Source: Kribbella sp. ALI-6-A (GTDB taxonomy: Bacteria; Actinomycetota; Actinomycetes; Propionibacteriales; Kribbellaceae). From it: a DNA stretch of 64,000 nt. The stretch covers positions 353,817-417,816 of the forward strand of contig NZ_MTQN01000007.1 of NCBI RefSeq assembly GCF_001984195.1, written 5' to 3'. The notes below the pieces were generated by a model. The model saw nothing but the letters and a program-made list of their open reading frames with translations, was not told the origin of the DNA and made no database searches. Positions 54,507 to 61,153 of the stretch are shown piece by piece. Every line of letters begins with the position of its first letter. Positions within the stretch are counted from its first letter, which is position 1. The translations under genes and the position numbers were made by a program.

Positions 54507-55420
54507 CCGCTCTCTCTCCTCGAGCGGTTTGCACCATCCCCGTTCTCCTCAGGCGGGGCGTAGGACCCCCGCTTCATCTCAGGCGGGGTTGCTGGATCCC
54601 CGCTCACCTCAGGCGGGGCGCAGGACCCCGCTTCACCTCAGGCGGGGCGCACCACTCCCGTCCCTGCGCGGGAGGCACCATCCGCTCGCGGTTCGAGCGG
54701 CAGCAGCACCCGCTCGCAGTCCGAGCGGCAACAGCACCCGTTCAGAGTCGAGCGGGCAGCACCACCCCACCCCTCACGGTGGGCCGCACCACCCCGCTCG
54801 CGCCTGGAGCGGGCAGTACCGCTCAACTGAACAGTGGACTGCACCACCCGTTCACCTGAGCGGCAGCACGACCCCGTTCAACGAAGAGCGGGCAGCACGA
54901 ACCGTTCCCTGCGAACGGCAGCACCACCCCGTTCGGCCAAGAGCGGGCGGCGCGACCCGTTCCCTGCGGGCGGCAGCACCGCCCCGTCCCTGGACGGGGA
55001 AGCTCCACCCGTTCCCTCGGAACGGAGTACGACCCCGTTCAACCAGGAGCGGGCAGCACGACCCGTTCCCTGGGAGCGGCAGCCACCCCGTCCCTGCGCG
55101 GGGAGCTCCACCCGTTCCCTCGGAACGGCAACACCACGCCCGTCCCTGTACGGGCCCGACCACCGCTCGCGCCTGGAGCGGAAGCACCACCCGCTCCCTG
55201 CGAGCGGTCGCAACACCCCGCTCCTTGCGAGCGGACGTTCCACCCGCTCGACCCTGAGCGGCAGCACCAAGGCCCGCCATGCGGGGCGGACCTGCACCAC
55301 CGGACCGGCTGCGCCTGAGCCGCCCGGGCACCACCCGCTCACGACCCTGAGCGGCAACCCGCCCCTTCCGGGACGGACGAAGCACCACCCGCCGCCCCCT
55401 GTGCGGCAGCACCACCGACC
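54507..55420. repeat. Array of about 30 small hairpins with compensating arms (array A)
   Basis: A run of roughly 30 to 34 inverted repeats, one about every 26-31 bases. Each has arms of 5-8 bases around a short loop and is separated by a variable linker close to CAGCACCA. The arm sequence differs between units, yet partners change together: CCGCTC/GAGCGG, CCGTTC/GAACGG (54903-54918), CCCCGTCC/GGACGGGG (about 54982-54999), CCGTTCC/GGAACGG, GCCCGT/ACGGGC (about 55138-55155) and CTCCCG/CGGGAG. Some units use G-T pairs. All six frames are mostly open only because of GC content; spacing is not in threes, so this is not a coding repeat. The function is unknown. Confidence 0.75.
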
Positions 55421-55443
55421 GGGCGACCCCGAGACCGGTCACC

Positions 55444-55483
55444 GAGAGCGTGGTTCCCATCAGCATCTGGGAACCACGCTCTC
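55444..55483. terminator. Strong hairpin closing array A
   Basis: A perfect sixteen-base stem (55444-55459 and 55468-55483) with an eight-base loop; far longer than the array hairpins. It may be a bidirectional terminator or a boundary of the array. Confidence 0.65.
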
Positions 55484-55569
55484 GCCATTTCACGCGAGCG
55501 CACCCACTCGAACACCCGCCACCCGCGCCCCGTGGCTAGCCGGCGCCCCACAGCGCACCCGCCCTGGTC

Positions 55570-55910
55570 AGGCACCCGAGGCCTCGCTGGGTAGCCGCCC
55601 CGACAGCGCACCTCGCTGGCCCCGAACCCTCGCTAGGTCCCCGCACCTTCGCCAGGCCCCCGCAACCCTCTATTGGCACCTGCGGCCTCGTAGGGTCGCC
55701 GCGTTCCTCGCTGGACACCCGCGCGCCCTCGTCGGACCCCAGCGCCCTCACTCGGCAGCCGCGCCTCACCCGGCCCCCGTGCTCACGCCAGGACCCACGC
55801 CTCACCCGGCCCCCGTGCTCACGCCAGGACCCACGCCGTACAGGACACCCCGCCCTCGCTAGGACCCTCGCCGTATAGGACACGCCCGCCCTCGCTTCGC
55901 CCCCGGCCCC
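55570..55910. repeat. Degenerate array of about 19-base repeats (array B)
   Basis: Successive units close to CCCTCGCTAGGACCCCGC with many substitutions recur about every 18-20 bases. Within it a 36-base unit is exactly duplicated (55764-55799 and 55800-55835). No open frame here has convincing protein character; long frames on either strand are GC effects. Confidence 0.6.
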
Positions 55911-55946
55911 AGCTCCCGGCCCTGGGCACCCGCGCTCCATGGCGTT

Positions 55947-56080
55947 GCGCCCAGTCCGCCTCCGGCCTTGGACACCCGCGCCTCATCGACGTAGCGCCCA
56001 GTCCGCCTCCGGCCTTGGACACCCGCGCCTCATCGACGTAGCGCCCAGTCCGCCTCCGGCCTTGGACACCCCCGCCTCAT
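55947..56080. repeat. 47-base tandem repeat, nearly three copies
   Basis: Copies 55947-55993 and 55994-56040 are identical over 47 bases; a third copy at 56041 keeps the first 30 bases and then changes. The identity suggests a recent duplication. The stretch from 56081 to 56550 is a C-rich, low-complexity sequence with no gene that I can support. Confidence 0.8.
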
Positions 56081-56554
56081 GGCCGTTGCGCCCACCCTCG
56101 GCGCTCGGGCACCCGCGCCTCACGGACGCTCCGCCTCACCGGCCCACCCGACAGTTCAACACCACCAGCAACGCCTTCCCGAGAGTGCCAACCCGCGCCG
56201 CTACATCGGCCACTCACCCGTCGCCCGCCCTCGTGGATCAGGCCGGCACCTCCGCGCCCCGGCGGCTCGCGAGTGCCGGCAGCGGGCATCCCGCGCCCCA
56301 CGCCCCACCTCAGCATCCACCGCCGCCCCGCCCCGACCTGAACGCCCCGCCCCGACCTCGACGCCGCTCCCACCCCGGACCCAGCATCCACCCGCCGCCC
56401 CACCCCGACCCACCGCCGTCCCACCTCAACCCAACGCCCCCACCCCGGCATCAGCCTCCACCCGCCGCAACTACCAACCCCCCGCAACGCCAATAACCCA
56501 CCCACCCCAACTACCAACCCCCGCCACGCCACCAACCGCCCACCCCAACAACAA

Positions 56555-56590
56555 AGGCCCCGAACCCATCCAACGACGGGTCCGAGGCCT
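56555..56590 (-). terminator. Terminator of trxA
   Basis: Thirteen-base arms (56555-56567 and 56578-56590) pair with two G-U pairs in the minus-strand RNA and a ten-base loop, followed by a T-rich run (TTGTTGTT). It lies 14 bases beyond the thioredoxin stop. Confidence 0.75.
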
Positions 56591-56604
56591 CAGCTGTCTG
56601 TACG

Positions 56605-56994
56605 TCAGTGCGTGTGCGGCTCCGAGCCGTGCTCGGCCTCGTGCGCCGCGATCTGCGCGCGGACCTCTTCCATGTCCACCGCACGCAGCTGGCTGATCAG
56701 GTCCTCGAGCGCGGCAGCCGGCAGCGCGCCCGGCTGCGAGTACAGGACGACACCGTCCCGCACCGCCATCAGCGTCGGGATCGACCGGATCTCGAACGCC
56801 TGCGCCAGCTCGACCTGCGCCTCGGTGTCCACCTTGCCGAAGGTGATGTCCTTGTGCTGCTCGGACGACTTCTCGAACACCGGCCCGAACATCTTGCACG
56901 GACCACACCACTCCGCCCAGAAGTCCACCAGGACGAGCCCGTCGGAACCGACGACCTCGTCGAAGTTCTGCTGGGACAGCTCGACCGTTGCCAC
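56605..56994 (-). CDS. trxA: Thioredoxin
   Basis: A 129-residue thioredoxin. The active site is WAEWCGPCKMF, and the conserved cis-Pro is in IRSIPTLMAVRDG. The C-terminal tail (AAHEAEHGSEPHTH) is longer than usual and His/Glu-rich. It keeps cytosolic proteins reduced together with thioredoxin reductase, which is not in this window. GTG 56994 has a good ribosome-binding site (GGAGGT). It is the only gene in a 3 kb stretch of repeat arrays, standing between array B and array C. Confidence 0.92.
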   Translation of the reverse strand: MATVELSQQNFDEVVGSDGLVLVDFWAEWCGPCKMFGPVFEKSSEQHKDITFGKVDTEAQVELAQAFEIRSIPTLMAVRDGVVLYSQPGALPAAALEDLISQLRAVDMEEVRAQIAAHEAEHGSEPHTH

Positions 56995-57216
56995 TACGAC
57001 CTCCGAAGATAGGGAATACCCCGTTCACAACACCGCCGCCCGCGCCGGTGTTCCCGCTGCCCGCCGACCGATGCCGGTACCCAAGCGGAGCGCATCCCCA
57101 ACCCTCACACATCGCACCCCGCCGGCCACACTCCGCACCCGCCATCCAGTACGACGACGTGACCCAGGTAATAAGACGAGCCGCCCCGGCCGCCGGGACC
57201 CGCCTCGGCCGTGCGC

Positions 57217-57485
57217 GCTGACCTCGGCACACGCGAGCTGGCCCCGGTTTACGAGGTCCAGGCCCGCACACGCCGACCTGGCCCGGCGTACGAGGACTGT
57301 GCCCGGCACACGTCGACCTGGCCCTCGGCGCACGAGGAGCTCGCCCGGCACATGCGAGCGGCCGGCGTATGAGGAGCTGGCCCGCATGCGGCGAGCTGGC
57401 TCCGGCGTACGACAAGCTGACCCCGCACACGCCGAGCTGGCTCCCGCGTAACCGAGCCGGCCCCGGCCTACGCCGAGCCAGCCGC
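57217..57485. repeat. 20-base tandem array with 40-base higher order (array C)
   Basis: About 13 copies of a unit close to ACACGCCGAGCTGGCCCCGGC. Odd units begin ACACG and continue CGA, even units begin GTACGAGGA, so a 40-base dimer repeats six times from 57229. The unit length is not a multiple of three. The rest of the interval 56995-57666 has no gene: 57001-57216 is C-rich and 57486-57666 plain. Confidence 0.7.
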
Positions 57486-57666
57486 ACCGCACCACGAGTT
57501 CGCTCCACAACCACCGACGACCCGGCCAAACAAACAGTTGCCTCAACCGAACAACTGATGAACGCCCGCCGAGACACCGCGCGGACCCGCCGGACCGCCG
57601 GGCAGACTGGCAAGCCCGGTGATCCGCCCTTCCCGCGTTGCCGCGCAGGTGCTCGACTGAGCCGGA

Positions 57667-58542
57667 TCAGATCGGGATGTCGACGAACGGAGAGGTGTAG
57701 TCGTGGACCTCGTCGAGAATCGCCGCGGCCGCCTCCGGCGTCAGGTCGGCCCGCTCCTTCTCGGCGGTCACCATCTGCCGCAGCAGCCGGGTCTCACCGG
57801 CGGTCGCGAGCCCGGTGATCTCCGGGTGCCCGTTCAGCAGCCACGCCGTCGCCGCCGTGATGTACCGCTGCTCGTCGAACGGCCGGTACCAGGTGTCGTA
57901 GGTCTTCTCCTCGCCGTCCTGCCAGTTCCGCCGGGCGATCATCTTGATCGTCATCAGCGCCGCGTCGGACGCCTTGACCGCCTCCACCAGCGCCGCGTAG
58001 TCATCGGCGTACTTCGGGTCGGTCGAGAGCCGGTAGTTCAGCGGCGTCAGCACCGAGTCGAAGTCGAACCGCCGCAGTCCCTCGCGGTGCACCGCCGGCG
58101 CCTGGTCGGTGTGCCCGGTGATCCCGATCGCACCGACCATGCCTTCCTCCTTGGCCCGGACGGCGGCCTCCAGCGACCCGCCCTTCCCGGTCACGAGGTC
58201 GAGATTCTCCAGGTCGCAGACCGCGTGCATCTGGATCAGATCGATCCGGTCGGTCTGCAGCCGCTCCAGCGAACGATTGATTTCCGACCACGCTTCGTCA
58301 TAGGTACGCCGTCCGGTTTTGGTCGCGAGAAAGATCCGGTCCCGGATCTCGCCCATCCGCGGGCCGAGCCGCAGCTCGGCGTCGCCGTAGTCCGCGGCCA
58401 CGTCGAAGTGGTTGATGCCCGCGTCGAGGGCCTCTTGGATCGACGCGTCGGCGGTGTCCTGATCGACCCCGCCCAGCGCCGCGGCGCCGTAGATCAGTAC
58501 CGAACTGCGGTGCTCCAGCCGTCCCAGCCGTCGAGTCTCCAT
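57667..58542 (-). CDS. Aldo/keto reductase
   Basis: A 291-residue AKR protein. The catalytic Asp and Tyr are in INHFDVAADYGDAE, the Lys in FLATKTGRRTYDE, and the His in LIQMHAVCDLENLD. The C-terminal part (TYDTWYRPFDEQRYITAATA) is that of the shorter YcsN/YajO-like AKR group. It is the third AKR in this window but a different subgroup. ATG 58542 has a good ribosome-binding site (GGAAGGA). The substrate is unknown. Confidence 0.88.
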   Translation of the reverse strand: METRRLGRLEHRSSVLIYGAAALGGVDQDTADASIQEALDAGINHFDVAADYGDAELRLGPRMGEIRDRIFLATKTGRRTYDEAWSEINRSLERLQTDRIDLIQMHAVCDLENLDLVTGKGGSLEAAVRAKEEGMVGAIGITGHTDQAPAVHREGLRRFDFDSVLTPLNYRLSTDPKYADDYAALVEAVKASDAALMTIKMIARRNWQDGEEKTYDTWYRPFDEQRYITAATAWLLNGHPEITGLATAGETRLLRQMVTAEKERADLTPEAAAAILDEVHDYTSPFVDIPI

Positions 58543-58654
58543 GCCAGTCCTTCCGCCACGATTTCCGGGTGCTTTTCCAGGGGTCAGCAAAGTCACCAAG
58601 AACCTATTACTTTGGCCCCGCCGCACGACAGAGTTTTCCACAGGCTGGTCACGG

Positions 58655-58679
58655 GATCAGTTACACTGAGTGATCAGTT
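58655..58679. promoter_or_regulatory. Repeated GATCAGTT motif before the secretion operon
   Basis: GATCAGTT occurs at 58655-58662 and 58672-58679, and ACTGA-N4-TCAGT (58665-58678) forms an inverted repeat across it. TACACT nearby could be a -10 element. The site lies 110-130 bases before the small ORF that opens the secretion gene group. Regulatory role inferred. Confidence 0.35.
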
Positions 58680-58784
58680 GAACCGTTCTCTACGATGTCC
58701 TTCGCATGGATTTTCGAACCTGTCCGCGGCGTGTGGCATGGTTTGCGCTGCCTGATCGAGCCGGTCGGGCATGAGAGAGGAGCT

Positions 58785-58958
58785 ATGGCGACGGTACCGA
58801 AGGTGTCACGCTTCCCACGGATGTGTGCATCTGCCCCCGAGTGGGGTAACAGTATGGCTGCGGGGAGCGATGGAGCATCCGGATCCTGGTCTCAGGACTC
58901 CCGGTGGACAGTTGCTTGCCGTATCCTCCCGGCTACTGTCCGCATAACTGCTGTCTGA
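58785..58958 (+). CDS. Possible small ORF before the secretion operon
   Basis: A 57-residue open frame with a very good ribosome-binding site (GAGAGGAG, six bases before ATG). Codon use is unlike its neighbours: third positions are often A or T (TCA, GTA, TGT, GCA). No family is recognised; residues such as RFPRMCASAPEWGNS show no clear domain. It ends 13 bases before the TcpC start. It may be a leader peptide, a foreign gene or noncoding sequence. Confidence 0.3.
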   Translation: MATVPKVSRFPRMCASAPEWGNSMAAGSDGASGSWSQDSRWTVACRILPATVRITAV

Positions 58959-58971
58959 GGGGCGGGGAGAG

Positions 58972-60237
58972 ATGAGTTGGTGGCGAACGTTGCTGAATCT
59001 GCCGCCAAAAGGTGAGCACTGGTCAGACCAGCGGCGGACGAAGAAGCAGGGCAAGACACGCCCGCAGAACACCGCACCGGAGTGGTGGCAGCACCCCGAC
59101 GGCCCGGTGTTGCCCACCCCTCGCCAGGCCCAGGGCGTTTCAGCGCAGTACAGCGCACCGCCTCCGGCAACCGGCGGGGTGATGGCGCCTCCGCGCCGGC
59201 CTCAACCGCCCACGGATCCCCGGACGGCGCCCAACCCGCCGCAGCATGCCGCAGCCCCCGTGCAGCGACCCCCTGAACGGCTTCGGCAACGGTCTCCGCA
59301 CGGCACCCACGTGGCACCCCAGCCGCCACGTGGACCGGTGGAGCCCGGACCGACCCCCTGGGCGACGGAGCCGGAATCGTCGTTCTCGACCTGGGCGCGG
59401 CGGTTCTTCCGTGGCCTGGTCGTCGCGGTGTTGCTCCTGGCCGCGATCAGCGGCGTCCGCTCCTGGATCCGGCCCACCACCGCCGGCAACACCGGTGTCG
59501 TGACCAACCAGACGGGCTTCCCGACCGACGAGGCCCGCGCGGTCGCGACCCGGTACGCCGTGTCCTACCTCAACTGGGACGAAGGCAATCCGGACACCCG
59601 TCCGGCGCAGGTCGGCGTCGACCTGGCCGCCGGGCTCGACGCCCGCGCCGGCTGGAACGGGCGCGGCAAGCAGACCGCCAACACGGCGTACCCGGGTGAG
59701 GTGAAGGTCGACCCCAGCGGCGTCACCGCCGTCGTCGACGTACGGGTGCAGGTGCGCCCGTTCACCAAGCAGGGGCGCAACTGGGTCGGCGGCGCGTACA
59801 GCTGGCAGCGCGTCTCCGTTCCGGTCGCGCGCGCGTCGTCCCGGGTCGTCGCCAGCGGCCCGCCGACGTTCGTCGCGGACGAGCGGGCCGCTCTGCCCGA
59901 CAACATGCCGGAGGCCGGCGTACCGGACGACGACCTGACCGCGGCCACGGCCAAGGACGCCGAGGCGTTCTTCAGCGCGTACGCCGAGTCCGACGCGAAG
60001 GTCGAGGCGGTCGCCGCTCCCGGCGCGGCGATCCGGAGCCTGAACGGGGCGGTGAAGCTCGGCGAGCTGAAGGACTGGCAGGTCTTCACCGGAGACGAGA
60101 ACGAACGCCGGGCCACCGGCGCCGTGACCTGGGACGGTACGGGGGACACCACCCTCGACCAGACCTACACGCTCACCCTGCGGCGCACGGTCGCCGCGGA
60201 CGGAGCACAACGATGGCAAGTGGCTGCCGTCGGATGA
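58972..60237 (+). CDS. Conjugal transfer protein, TcpC-like
   Basis: A 421-residue protein. The first 140 residues are Pro-rich and cytoplasmic (APPRRPQPPTDPRTAPNPPQ). A single transmembrane helix follows near residues 145-165 (GLVVAVLLLAAISGVRSWIR), then a periplasmic-type domain of the VirB8/TcpC fold (ATRYAVSYLNWDEGN, DARAGWNGRGKQTANTAYPG, EAFFSAYAESDAKVEAVAAP). TcpC forms part of the conjugation channel in Gram-positive ICEs. The next genes, in the same direction, are a small membrane protein, TcpE and the coupling-type ATPase. Confidence 0.82.
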   Translation: MSWWRTLLNLPPKGEHWSDQRRTKKQGKTRPQNTAPEWWQHPDGPVLPTPRQAQGVSAQYSAPPPATGGVMAPPRRPQPPTDPRTAPNPPQHAAAPVQRPPERLRQRSPHGTHVAPQPPRGPVEPGPTPWATEPESSFSTWARRFFRGLVVAVLLLAAISGVRSWIRPTTAGNTGVVTNQTGFPTDEARAVATRYAVSYLNWDEGNPDTRPAQVGVDLAAGLDARAGWNGRGKQTANTAYPGEVKVDPSGVTAVVDVRVQVRPFTKQGRNWVGGAYSWQRVSVPVARASSRVVASGPPTFVADERAALPDNMPEAGVPDDDLTAATAKDAEAFFSAYAESDAKVEAVAAPGAAIRSLNGAVKLGELKDWQVFTGDENERRATGAVTWDGTGDTTLDQTYTLTLRRTVAADGAQRWQVAAVG

Positions 60238-60286
60238 CCACAGCTGACTGCCGTCGGACCACCAGTACACCTTGGGAGACACCGCA

Positions 60287-60574
60287 ATGATGACGACTCA
60301 ACTGGTAGCCAGCGTGGTGGAACTCGCCGCGCCGCTGGCCGACCCCAACGTGCCGACCGGCGCGGACTTCAAGGACTGGGTTCTGGTCATCGCGGGGAAC
60401 ATCTTCATCGCCATCCTCGTGCTGCGCGCCATCGGGCACTACTTCAAGCGCGAGTGGGGCGAGCTGTTCGGCCACATCGCGGCCGGTGTTCTGGTCGGCG
60501 GGCTGATCTACGCCAACAACCAGACCATCAACGTGCTCAAGGGCTTTTGGGGACTGCTCTCCGGGGGTAGCTGA
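60287..60574 (+). CDS. Small membrane protein of the secretion operon (TcpD-like position)
   Basis: A 95-residue protein with two hydrophobic segments (WVLVIAGNIFIAILVLRAIG and LFGHIAAGVLVGGLIYANN). Its position between TcpC and TcpE is that of the pCW3-type TcpD, but the sequence is too short to prove homology. A GGGAG ribosome-binding site lies eight bases before ATG 60287. It probably belongs to the channel. Confidence 0.65.
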   Translation: MMTTQLVASVVELAAPLADPNVPTGADFKDWVLVIAGNIFIAILVLRAIGHYFKREWGELFGHIAAGVLVGGLIYANNQTINVLKGFWGLLSGGS

Positions 60575-61153
60575 ATGCGCGTCGGCCGGACCCTGACCCA
60601 CCACTTCGAGATCGAGACCCGGCAGTACGACCTGCTCGGCATCGACCTCGGAGAAGGCGCCCGTCGGCGGATGATCATCTTCGGTGCGGTCATCATCCTG
60701 TTGTGGATCGCCTTGCTCGTGCCGATCATCGGCGTCCCGAAAAAACCCACCGTCAGCCTGTACGTCGTACCGCCGTTCGTGATCACCGCGTTCGGCTGGC
60801 GCGCGGGCAAGCACCACGAACGCCGCCGCCGCGTGACCGAGTGGGCGCTGGCCGTCCGGTACGCGTTGCGTTCGCACCGCCCGGTGATCGGTCTCGGCGC
60901 CCGGGCCGCCGACAAGACGGAGTATCTGCCATGGCGTGAGCGCGTCGCGACCCAGAAGATGGCCGGCCTGGCCAAGGCCCGGGTGACCCCGGAGTGGGAT
61001 CGCGAGGTCGTGGAGGAGCTCGACCCCCAGGTCCGCGCCGGTGCGGACATCACGGTGAACCAGCGGGCTCGCCTTCTGGGGTCGGACTACGTGCAAAGGG
61101 TCAGACGCAGGACGTCGTCGGGGCTGAGCCGACGGGACAACGAGGGGCACTGA
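60575..61153 (+). CDS. TcpE-like conjugation membrane protein
   Basis: A 192-residue protein with two transmembrane segments near residues 33-75 (RMIIFGAVIILLWIALLVPI and TVSLYVVPPFVITAFGWRAG). The rest is cytoplasmic and basic (ERRRRVTEWALAVRYALRSH). This matches the TcpE family of Gram-positive conjugation systems. It begins directly after the small membrane protein and overlaps the next gene (TGATG), so the operon is tightly coupled. Confidence 0.78.
   Translation: MRVGRTLTHHFEIETRQYDLLGIDLGEGARRRMIIFGAVIILLWIALLVPIIGVPKKPTVSLYVVPPFVITAFGWRAGKHHERRRRVTEWALAVRYALRSHRPVIGLGARAADKTEYLPWRERVATQKMAGLAKARVTPEWDREVVEELDPQVRAGADITVNQRARLLGSDYVQRVRRRTSSGLSRRDNEGH

Noticed and set aside
55536..55940. 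Protein-coding repeat gene on the minus strand
   Set aside because: The open frame exists only because the sequence is GC-rich and nearly free of stops; repeats of 36 and 47 bases do not keep one frame and the product has no known domain.
54507..57485. CRISPR array
   Set aside because: The repeat arrays have no constant repeat with unique spacers; both arms and linkers vary, and no cas gene is in the window.
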